Source: Lysobacterales bacterium UBA5700
Lineage (GTDB): Bacteria; Pseudomonadota; Gammaproteobacteria; Xanthomonadales; Xanthomonadaceae
DNA: 11,841 nt
Assembly (NCBI GenBank): GCA_002420085.1
Contig: DIHI01000161.1
Coordinates: 1 to 11,841 of the forward strand
Direction of reading: 5' to 3'
How positions within the stretch are numbered: position 1 is the first letter of the stretch; every line of letters begins with the position of its first letter. This document shows positions 6,391 through 11,841 of this stretch, one piece after another. The translations under genes and the position numbers were made by a program. Below the pieces are notes generated by a model that searched no databases, had not been told where the DNA came from, and was given only the letters and a program-made list of their open reading frames with translations.

Positions 6391-6396
6391 AGGGGG
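6391..6396 (+). promoter_or_regulatory. Shine-Dalgarno site of the fatty acid kinase fusion gene
   Basis: AGGGGG lies 7 bases before the ATG at 6404 and decides that start. A second ATG at 6408 is out of frame. Confidence 0.65.
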
Positions 6397-6403
6397 CTGA
6401 GCC

Positions 6404-8224
6404 ATGCATGCCAGTATCGTCGCCATCCCCGACATCGGTGCCCCGACCCTGCGCCGGGCCTTGATCGCCGGTGCCCGCCGGGTCATCGCCGACCGCGACA
6501 CGCTGAACCGCATCAACGTGTTTCCGGTTGCCGATGGCGACACCGGCAACAACATGGCCTTCACCCTGCAAGCCGTCCTGGCCGGCGCCCTGAGTCAGCG
6601 TGCCCGTGGCGTCGGCGAATTGTTGCAACGGGTCGGCAGTGAGGCGGTGGATGGCGCTCGGGGTAATTCCGGAGCGATCCTGGCGCAGTTCTTCCAGGGC
6701 GTTTCCGAGGCGGTCGGCGATACGGTCCGGCTCGATGCCGACGGACTGAGCCGAGCCGTCCGGGCCGGTGCCGAGTCGGCCCGGCAGGCGCTCAGTGAAC
6801 CGCGCGAGGGCACCATCCTCAGTGTCATTCGAGTCTTTGCCGACGCCTTGGAGCCAGCGCGCGCCGGGAGCGGTCTCGGTGACTGGTTCGAGCGGGCGCT
6901 CGAACACAGCCGGCAGGCCCTGCACGACACCACCGGGCAGTTGGCGGTGTTGCAGCGGGCGGGCGTGGTCGATGCTGGCGCCAGGGGCTTCGTGGATCTG
7001 CTGGAAGGCATCGCCGAGTTCATGCGCCATGGCCGTTCGGTATCGCCGACCGAGCGCGCCGAAGCCGGTGAACTGGCCAGCGCAGCCCATGCCGATGCGA
7101 TCGACGCCGAGCACCCCGATCACCGCTGGTGCAGCGAATGTCTGATCGGTGCCGAGCGGCTCGATCGGCAGGCCCTGCGTGCGGCGGTCGAGGCACTCGG
7201 CGCGTCCTGCGTGGTGATCGCCGGCAGCACCACCCGGGCACGGCTGCATGCCCACGTCGCCGATGCCCGCACCCTGTTCGATACCTGCGCCCGGTTCGGC
7301 CGGGTGGAGGCGTGCAAGGCCGACGACATGTTCGCTCAGCAGCGCCACACCGGCCTGCACCAGGAGGTCGCGATCATCACCGACAGTTCGGCCGACCTGC
7401 CGCCTGGCGCTGCCGAACGACTGAACATCGACATCGTGCCGCTGCGGATCAATTTCGGCGAACGCGACTATCTGGATGGAATCAGCCTGATGCCCAGCGA
7501 TTTCTTCCGGCGTCTGCGCGGCGACGGCATCTTGCCGCGCACCAGCCAGCCACCGGTCGGCGATTTCCGGCGGCAGTTCGAATTCCTGCTGGCACACCAT
7601 CCGCAGGTGCTCTACGTCGGCCTCTCGCGCGCCGTGTCCGGCACCCTGCAGGCGGCCGAATCGGCGGCGGCGCGCCTGGGCAGCGACCGGGTTCAGGTGT
7701 TCGACACCGCGCGTGCCGCCGGTGGCCAGGGTCTGCTGACGATGCTCGCCGCCGAACTGGCCGCCCAGGGCGAAACCCGTGAGCGGATCGTCGCCGAACT
7801 GGAACGTCTGAAACCGCAGACCCTGGTCTGGGCAGCCGCCCGCGATGTTCGGCATGCCGTGCGCGGCGGCCGGGTGCCGCGCTGGGTCGGGCCATTGGCC
7901 GAGTGGCTGGGATTGACGCCGATCGCCCAGGTCACCGCCCAGGGCACCCTGAAGGTCGGGGGCGCCTTGTTCGGCAAACGGGCCGTGCCCAGCCGGATGG
8001 CCGGCTACGTGGTCAAGCGGGTGCCGCCTGGCCAGCGCTGGCGGCTGATCGTCGGTCACGGCGATTGCCCGGACGACGGCCACGCCCTGCTGGAGGCCCT
8101 GCGTGAGCGGCTGGATTGTGCCGAGAGTTGGCTGGTCGAGACCGGACCGGCGGTCGGTGCCCATGCCGGACCGGGCACCCTGGTGGTGTCCTTGCAGCCG
8201 GTGCGGGAAAACGGCGACGGATGA
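6404..8224 (+). CDS. DhaL (FakA) - DegV (FakB) fusion, probable fatty acid kinase
   Basis: This 606-residue protein has no signal peptide. Residues 1-210 form a DhaL/FakA-N kinase domain: NRINVFPVADGDTGNNM (35-51) with metal-binding Asp44 and Asp46, ARGNSGAILAQFFQG (85-99), and DAGARGFVDLLEG (190-202). Residues about 240-315 resemble the FakA middle domain: RWCSEC (Cys243), and LHAHV with His282 and His284, the pattern described as a zinc site in that domain. Residues 322-603 form a DegV/FakB fatty-acid-binding domain: IITDSSADLP, RTSQPPVGDF (379-388), LSRAVSGT (407-414), VFDTARAAGGQG (432-443), VRGGRVP and the ending GPAVGAHAGPGTL (581-593). The C-terminal domain of free-standing FakA is missing and FakB takes its place. 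The likely reaction is ATP-dependent phosphorylation of a bound fatty acid. plsY, whose enzyme uses acyl-phosphate, follows after 57 bases. Domain calls are firm; substrate is inferred. Confidence 0.92.
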   Translation: MHASIVAIPDIGAPTLRRALIAGARRVIADRDTLNRINVFPVADGDTGNNMAFTLQAVLAGALSQRARGVGELLQRVGSEAVDGARGNSGAILAQFFQGVSEAVGDTVRLDADGLSRAVRAGAESARQALSEPREGTILSVIRVFADALEPARAGSGLGDWFERALEHSRQALHDTTGQLAVLQRAGVVDAGARGFVDLLEGIAEFMRHGRSVSPTERAEAGELASAAHADAIDAEHPDHRWCSECLIGAERLDRQALRAAVEALGASCVVIAGSTTRARLHAHVADARTLFDTCARFGRVEACKADDMFAQQRHTGLHQEVAIITDSSADLPPGAAERLNIDIVPLRINFGERDYLDGISLMPSDFFRRLRGDGILPRTSQPPVGDFRRQFEFLLAHHPQVLYVGLSRAVSGTLQAAESAAARLGSDRVQVFDTARAAGGQGLLTMLAAELAAQGETRERIVAELERLKPQTLVWAAARDVRHAVRGGRVPRWVGPLAEWLGLTPIAQVTAQGTLKVGGALFGKRAVPSRMAGYVVKRVPPGQRWRLIVGHGDCPDDGHALLEALRERLDCAESWLVETGPAVGAHAGPGTLVVSLQPVRENGDG

Positions 8225-8246
8225 ATTCGGCGTAATGCCGGGGGTC

Positions 8247-8282
8247 GTGCCAGAACTGCCATTCGTCGGCATAATCGCGGCA
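8247..8282 (+). promoter_or_regulatory. Possible leaderless promoter of plsY
   Basis: GTGCCA (8247-8252, 4 of 6 to the -35 consensus) and CATAAT (8270-8275, 5 of 6 to the -10 consensus) are 17 bases apart. A start point 7 bases after the -10 falls on the A of the plsY ATG at 8282. No Shine-Dalgarno site precedes plsY, which fits a leaderless message. The spacing is visible; the activity is inferred. Confidence 0.45.
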
Positions 8283-8920
8283 TGCTGATGACCATCGCAC
8301 TGATCTGTCTCGCCTACCTGCTGGGTTCGATCTCCGGCAGCCTGCTGGTCGGCCGGCTGCGCCGGGTCGATATCCGCGAACATGGCAGCGGCAATGCCGG
8401 TGGCACCAATGCCCTGCGCATTCTCGGCCTGAAACTGGCGCTGGCGGTGGTGGCGATCGATGTCGGCAAGGGCGCACTGGCAGTCTGGCTGGCCCAGCAT
8501 CTGACACCCAGTGAGGCGCCGCTGGCGCCGACCGAGACGGCCTTCCTGGCCGGGCTGCTGGCCATCGTCGGCCACTGCTGGCCGCTCTGGCATGGCTTTC
8601 GCGGCGGCAAGGGCGGTGCCACCCTGGTTGGCGCGCTGATCCTGCTCTGGCCGCTGGCCCTGCTGCCGGTACTGGCAGTCTGGCTGCTGGTGCTCGGCCT
8701 GTCCGGCTACGTCAGCGCAGCAACCATCCTGGCCGCCTGGGCCGTGCCGGCGTTCGCCGGCTTCAACGGCGATCCGGTCCGCCTGGCGTTCGGTCTGAGC
8801 GCAGCGGCCCTGATCCTGTTCACCCACCGCAGCAACCTGGATCGTCTGCTGGCTGGCAATGAGCGCCGCTTCCATCGCGCCCGCCTGCTGTGGCCAGGCC
8901 GATCGCAGCACAGACCGTGA
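8282..8920 (+). CDS. plsY: Acyl-phosphate:glycerol-3-phosphate acyltransferase PlsY
   Basis: This 212-residue inner-membrane enzyme transfers the acyl group of acyl-phosphate to glycerol-3-phosphate, the first step of phospholipid synthesis. All three family motifs are present: HGSGNAGGTNALR (34-46), the phosphate-binding loop; GHCWPLWHGFRGGKGGAT (97-114); and THRSNLDRLLAGNE (181-194). Several hydrophobic segments (about 4-23, 52-72, 86-98, 115-140, 144-160, 168-180) match its multi-pass topology. The tail after 195 is basic and ends HRP. ATG 8282 is taken as start; ATG 8288 is two codons later and equally possible. No ribosome site is seen, but a -10 element sits just upstream. It follows the fatty acid kinase fusion by 57 bases, the most telling neighbour. 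birA follows after 23 bases. Confidence 0.95.
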   Translation: MLMTIALICLAYLLGSISGSLLVGRLRRVDIREHGSGNAGGTNALRILGLKLALAVVAIDVGKGALAVWLAQHLTPSEAPLAPTETAFLAGLLAIVGHCWPLWHGFRGGKGGATLVGALILLWPLALLPVLAVWLLVLGLSGYVSAATILAAWAVPAFAGFNGDPVRLAFGLSAAALILFTHRSNLDRLLAGNERRFHRARLLWPGRSQHRP

Positions 8921-8930
8921 TACCCCGTTC

Positions 8931-8937
8931 GGAAGGG
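8931..8937 (+). promoter_or_regulatory. Shine-Dalgarno site of birA
   Basis: GGAAGGG ends 6 bases before ATG 8944. It favours that start over an in-frame GTG at 8890, which lies inside plsY. Confidence 0.65.
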
Positions 8938-8943
8938 AAACCG

Positions 8944-9762
8944 ATGATCGCACTGACCGCCCCACTCGACGTTGCCCGCATCCTGCGGACCATGCCCATC
9001 GCCGCCCGTCGCGCCCTGGCCACGATGGAGGTCATGGCCGAGGTCGATTCCACCAATGCCGAACTGCTGCGTCGTCGCGATCGCGGCGGCGACTGCGTCC
9101 TGCTCGCCGAAAGCCAGACCGCCGGGCGCGGTCGCCAGGGCCGGCGTTGGCATTCACCACCTGGCGGCAACCTGTACCTGTCGCTCCGGCATGGCTTTCG
9201 ACGGCCACTGACCGCACTTGCCGGCCTGCCGTTGGCGGTCGCCGTGGCCGTGGCCGAGGCCCTGGCCGGGCTTGGCATCGAGGACGTCGCACTGAAGTGG
9301 CCGAACGATCTCCTGCGCAACGAACGCAAGCTCGGTGGCATCCTGATCGAATCGACCGCCGCCGCCAGCGGCCCGGCGACCATGGTGATCGGCATCGGCC
9401 TCAATATCGCCATGCCCGACTCCGGCGCCGAGATCGACCGACCCTGGACCGACCTCCGCGATGCCCTGCCGGCACCGATCGACCGCAACCCGATCGCCGC
9501 CGCCGTGATCGCCGGCCTGATCGAGGCCCTGCCGCTGTTCGACCGCGACGGCCTGACGCCCTTCCTGCCGGCCTGGCACACCCGCGACGTCCTGCGTGGC
9601 CGGGTGGTCGAAGCCAGTGATGGCGATCGTCAGCTCGCCGGGGTTTCCGAAGGCGTGGCCGACGACGGCGCCCTGATCCTGCGGACCGAGCGCGGCGTGT
9701 TTCGCCTCTATGCCGGAGAGACCCATCTCCGACGCGAACCGAAGATCGCGGCCCCGGCATGA
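8944..9762 (+). CDS. birA: Biotin--protein ligase, without DNA-binding domain
   Basis: This 272-residue cytoplasmic enzyme activates biotin with ATP and attaches it to the biotin carrier protein of acetyl-CoA carboxylase. Visible family features: EVDSTNAELL (33-42); biotinyl-adenylate loop GRGRQGRRWHSPPGGNLYLS (61-80); LKWPNDLL with catalytic Lys119; KLGGILIES (129-137); GIGLNIAM (150-157); and the C-terminal SH3-like domain from about 216 (RGRVVEASDGD to GVFRLYAGETHLR). E. coli BirA has about 60 extra N-terminal residues forming a helix-turn-helix; these are absent, so this is a monofunctional (class I type) ligase that should not repress biotin genes directly. The start has a good ribosome site. 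Its stop overlaps the coaX start by 4 bases (ATGA), implying translational coupling. The frame is intact and the assignment firm. Confidence 0.95.
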   Translation: MIALTAPLDVARILRTMPIAARRALATMEVMAEVDSTNAELLRRRDRGGDCVLLAESQTAGRGRQGRRWHSPPGGNLYLSLRHGFRRPLTALAGLPLAVAVAVAEALAGLGIEDVALKWPNDLLRNERKLGGILIESTAAASGPATMVIGIGLNIAMPDSGAEIDRPWTDLRDALPAPIDRNPIAAAVIAGLIEALPLFDRDGLTPFLPAWHTRDVLRGRVVEASDGDRQLAGVSEGVADDGALILRTERGVFRLYAGETHLRREPKIAAPA

Positions 9763-10526
9763 CCCGTTGGCTGTTCGACCTGGGCAATACTCGGCTCAAA
9801 TGGGCGTGCCTGGAGGGCAGGGAGATCGTCCCGATGCCCACCCTCACCCATGCCGAAGCCGATTTCGAGCGTCGGCTGGAGCGTGCCATGACGGAAGCCC
9901 CGCGCGCGCATTCAGCCTTGATCGCCAGTGTCGCCGCTCCGGATCTGACCGCGCGGGTCGCCGCCCTGTGCCACCGTCACGGCATCCCGACCGAATACGC
10001 ACGCACCCTGCCGGAATGCCAGGGCGTGCGGATCGCCTATGCCGACCCAGACGCCCTGGGTATCGATCGCTTCCTGGCCCTGCTCGCCGCGCGTCATCGC
10101 AGCGACGGCCCGTGGTTGCTCGTCAGTGTCGGAACCGCCCTGACCATCGATCTGCTGGCCGCCGACGGCACCCATCTCGGTGGCCTGATCGCCCCAGCAC
10201 CCGACCTGATGCGTCTGGCACTGGCTGAGCATGCCGACCGCCTGCGCGTCCCGCCCGGTCAGGCCCGGACCTGGGGCCGCAGCACCGGCGATGCCATCGC
10301 CGGCGGTGTCGAAGCGGCCGCACTCGGCATGATCGAGCGGTGCTACGCCTTGGCCTGCGACGAACTCGATTGCCAACCGACGGTACTGATCGCCGGCGGT
10401 GGAGCCGAAGCCCTGCTGCCTGGCCTGATCGTGCCGTATCGCCCGGTCGCCGATCTGGTACTGACCGGCCTTGCCCTCTATGCCGATCGCCTGACCGAGG
10501 CGGCAGCGGATACACTGCCGCCATGA
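9759..10526 (+). CDS. coaX: Type III pantothenate kinase CoaX
   Basis: This 255-residue cytoplasmic enzyme phosphorylates pantothenate in the first step of coenzyme A synthesis. It belongs to the acetate-kinase/Hsp70 (ASKHA) superfamily, unrelated to CoaA. Motifs: DLGNTRLKW (7-15), the phosphate loop; YADPDALGIDRFL (94-106) with Asp103 in the conserved GxDR; SVGTALTIDLL (123-133); HLGGLIAPAPDL (139-150); STGDAIAGG (175-183), which caps the active site; and DLVLTGL near the end. Type III enzymes need a monovalent cation and are not inhibited by CoA (family knowledge). It is joined to birA before it and the SPOR gene after it by 4-base ATGA overlaps, so the three are one translational unit. Full length, no anomalies. 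Confidence 0.95.
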   Translation: MTRWLFDLGNTRLKWACLEGREIVPMPTLTHAEADFERRLERAMTEAPRAHSALIASVAAPDLTARVAALCHRHGIPTEYARTLPECQGVRIAYADPDALGIDRFLALLAARHRSDGPWLLVSVGTALTIDLLAADGTHLGGLIAPAPDLMRLALAEHADRLRVPPGQARTWGRSTGDAIAGGVEAAALGMIERCYALACDELDCQPTVLIAGGGAEALLPGLIVPYRPVADLVLTGLALYADRLTEAAADTLPP

Positions 10527-11458
10527 TTGCCCGCACCCTCGTCCTGATGTTGGCCTGCATGGTCATCGCCACTGGCACGTGGCTGGCATTGCGTCCGGAC
10601 GCCAGCGAACGGCGCACGCCCGAACCCAACTCCGGCCCGAACCTGCGCCTGGTGACCGAAGCCGAACGCCCAGCCGATGCCATCGAACGTACACCTGCTG
10701 ACGTGGCCGAGCAGACCGACCCAGCCTCGATCACCCGTGGCCTCGACGAAAGCTCGCCGGCACCCGCCCTCCCGCTCGACGAACCGTCGAGCGACGGCCT
10801 GTCGATGGATGGCACAGTCGCCGACTCGGTGTCGTCGAACGACCCGCAGACCGATCAACAGCCGACCGATGAACAGCAGGCGATCGCCGCCGCCCGCGCC
10901 GATCCGACGCTGCCCGGCGTGGATCGTGCCGGTGCCGATGGCAATGGCGTTGCCGACGGCACCGCCGGCCTTGCGGTAGCGGTCGGCGCCTCGGCCTGTT
11001 TCAGGCTCGGACCGTTCGACACCCCGGCAGGCCAGCGCCGCGCCAGTGAGCGATTGCAGGATCAGGTCGCCCGAGTCCGTGAGCGCGAGACCTCGCGTGA
11101 ATCGGCCCAGGATTTCCGGGTCTATCTGGCGACCGCCGAGAACCGCGAAGCCGCCCTGGCCCTGGCCCGCCAACTCAACGACAAGGGTGTCCGCGACTAT
11201 TTCGTCGTCACCGGCGGGGAATGGGAGAACTCGATCTCGCTCGGCGTCTTCCGCAACGAGCAGAACGCCCGCCGCCGGCTCAATGCAGTCGTCGCCCTCG
11301 GCTTCGAGGCGCGACTCGAAGCCCGTCGCGACGTGGTTCCGGAATGGTGGCTGGACATTGCCGTTGCCGGCGGCCAGGACTGGCGCGCCGCCTTCGCCGG
11401 CAGCCAGCCCCCGCCCGCAACCGCCCTCGACTGCGCGACACTGACTTCCGAGCCCTGA
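10523..11458 (+). CDS. Membrane-anchored SPOR-like protein
   Basis: This 311-residue protein has a single N-terminal hydrophobic segment (about 3-23), probably an uncleaved inner-membrane anchor. A long acidic linker of low complexity follows, rich in Pro, Ser, Thr, Asp and Glu (about 25-150). The C-terminal domain (about 155-285) begins ACFRLGPFDTPAGQRRASER and contains YFVVTGGEWENSISLGVFRN and RRLNAVVALGFEARLEAR, the usual features of SPOR domains (the xRLGPF opening, a G-x-F-xN stretch and an Ala-rich helix). SPOR domains bind denuded peptidoglycan glycans, often at the division site, so a periplasmic cell-wall role is inferred. The domain is divergent and longer than typical ones, so it may be SPOR-related rather than canonical. 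The start overlaps the coaX stop by 4 bases. A hexamer TACACT lies 6 bases before the ATG. Confidence 0.82.
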   Translation: MIARTLVLMLACMVIATGTWLALRPDASERRTPEPNSGPNLRLVTEAERPADAIERTPADVAEQTDPASITRGLDESSPAPALPLDEPSSDGLSMDGTVADSVSSNDPQTDQQPTDEQQAIAAARADPTLPGVDRAGADGNGVADGTAGLAVAVGASACFRLGPFDTPAGQRRASERLQDQVARVRERETSRESAQDFRVYLATAENREAALALARQLNDKGVRDYFVVTGGEWENSISLGVFRNEQNARRRLNAVVALGFEARLEARRDVVPEWWLDIAVAGGQDWRAAFAGSQPPPATALDCATLTSEP

Positions 11459-11564
11459 CAGCCTGCTAAACTGTCCACTCGGCCCGACCCGTCGAGCCCG
11501 GACTCGTCCGACCCGACCGGCACAGCCAGAGGCTCGGGCCGAGACCAGAACCTCTCATCACCTT
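11459..11564. other. Gap between the SPOR gene and tRNA-Thr
   Basis: This gap of 106 bases probably contains the tRNA promoter. A -10-like TAAACT sits at 11467-11472, but no well-spaced -35 accompanies it. A stepped hairpin is possible at 11528-11555: AGAGG pairs with CCTCT outside CTCGG/CCGAG. It could end the upstream transcript or form the tRNA leader. Confidence 0.3.
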
Positions 11565-11640
11565 GCCGCTTTAGCTCAGTTGGTAGAGCAACTGATTTGT
11601 AATCAGTAGGTCGTCCGTTCGAGTCGGACAAGCGGCACCA
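11565..11640 (+). tRNA. tRNA-Thr (anticodon TGT)
   Basis: A complete 76-base cloverleaf. The acceptor GCCGCTT (11565-11571) pairs with AAGCGGC (11630-11636), with discriminator A and an encoded CCA (11638-11640). The D arm is GCTCAGTTGGTAGAGC. The anticodon stem ACTGA/TCAGT (11591-11595, 11603-11607) holds the loop TTTGTAA with anticodon TGT at 11598-11600, reading threonine codon ACA and probably others by wobble. The T arm is GTCCG-TTCGAGT-CGGAC. In E. coli the equivalent gene thrU also follows birA and a pantothenate kinase gene. No second tRNA is seen in the remaining 201 bases. Confidence 0.98.
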
Positions 11641-11758
11641 GCACCCCAGCCAGCAGCGCCTCGGCCAGCCGCCCTCCCACCGGCGCGAAGAGCGGTGTAC
11701 GCAGCCAAGAGGACGTCCCCAGGAACCTGGGAAGACCCGTCGTCCGCCGCCGCATGAT

Positions 11759-11777
11759 CCGGGCGCGAGGAGCCCGG
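11759..11777 (+). terminator. Hairpin downstream of tRNA-Thr, no U-tract
   Basis: CCGGGC (11759-11764) and GCCCGG (11772-11777) form a perfect 6-base stem with a 7-base loop, 118 bases after the tRNA. A second short repeat, CCCAGG-AA-CCTGGG, lies at 11718-11731. Neither is followed by T residues, so a terminator role is tentative. I see no gene in 11641-11841. Confidence 0.25.
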
Positions 11778-11841
11778 CCAATCCTCCCCAGCCCCGCACC
11801 TGCCGTGCCCCGGACCCGCCGAATTGCCGCTCGGATGGACA

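Larger units (their letters stand above)
6064..6403. other. 340-base divergent intergenic region
   Basis: This lies between the minus-strand exported-protein gene and the plus-strand kinase fusion gene and must carry both promoters. I see no gene in it. Contents: a nested inverted repeat at 6152-6186; a -35-like TTGAAA at 6269-6274 on the plus strand without a good -10 at normal spacing; the 8-base palindrome ACACGTGT at 6321-6328; and a -10-like TAGACT on the minus strand (6153-6148) overlapping the left edge of the repeat, without a well-spaced -35. Confidence 0.5.

Noticed and set aside
8890..8943. GTG 8890 as the birA start
   Set aside because: It lies within plsY, lacks a good ribosome site, and adds no recognisable domain. 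ATG 8944 has GGAAGGG at proper spacing.
6149..8965. A 938-codon open frame on the minus strand opposite the kinase fusion and plsY
   Set aside because: It is antisense to two genes with clear family motifs, and its translation is Gln/Arg/Gly-rich with no recognisable domain. Long antisense frames are usual in GC-rich coding DNA.
11197..11799. A minus-strand frame of 200 codons covering the tRNA and the end of the SPOR gene
   Set aside because: The segment SDSNGRPTDYKSVALPTELK in it is the antisense reading of the tRNA, a well-known source of false proteins.
11641..11841. A second tRNA (tRNA-Tyr or tRNA-Gly) after tRNA-Thr
   Set aside because: I looked for acceptor, D-arm and T-arm patterns and found no GTTCGA-type T arm or matching acceptor ends in the last 201 bases.

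Overview
The window reads as core chromosome of a high-GC gammaproteobacterium. Nearly all of it is coding, and the long antisense open frames are typical of GC-rich DNA. The PhoP-type regulator and PhoQ-type kinase behind a small PepSY-like protein, and the birA-coaX-SPOR block ending at tRNA-Thr(UGU), fit the Lysobacterales (Xanthomonadales) or close relatives. This placement is an inference from gene order and protein style. I see no insertion sequence, prophage, CRISPR array or obvious transfer.

Layout, left to right. (1) Nitrogen block, 1-2131 (+): the 3' end of glutamine synthetase with its adenylylation tyrosine, a PII protein with uridylylation Tyr51, and an AmtB ammonium channel whose start lies inside the PII gene. 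Hairpins without U-tracts follow glnA and amtB. (2) Envelope signalling block, 2502-4966 (+): a small exported PepSY-like protein, then a PhoP-like regulator and a PhoQ-like kinase. (3) A minus-strand pair, 6063-4976: a 91-residue exported protein of unknown function, then an MtfA-type zinc peptidase. The peptidase converges on the kinase gene with only 9 bases between them. (4) Lipid block, 6404-8920 (+): a 606-residue protein joining the nucleotide-binding part of fatty acid kinase (FakA/DhaL) to a fatty-acid-binding DegV/FakB domain, followed by plsY. (5) Cofactor block, 8944-11458 (+): biotin ligase without a DNA-binding domain, type III pantothenate kinase and a membrane-anchored SPOR-like protein. 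The last two junctions are 4-base ATGA overlaps. tRNA-Thr(UGU) follows at 11565-11640.

The strongest observation is block 4. In the Firmicute system FakA phosphorylates a fatty acid held by a separate FakB, and PlsY can use the acyl-phosphate. Here kinase and carrier domains sit on one chain, the FakA C-terminal domain is absent with FakB in its place, and the next gene is plsY. That suggests a self-contained route for putting free fatty acids into phospholipid. Block 5 resembles the E. coli birA-coaA-thrU locus with coaA replaced by the unrelated coaX. Blocks 1, 2 and 3 look like standard housekeeping and regulatory modules with a few details worth checking.
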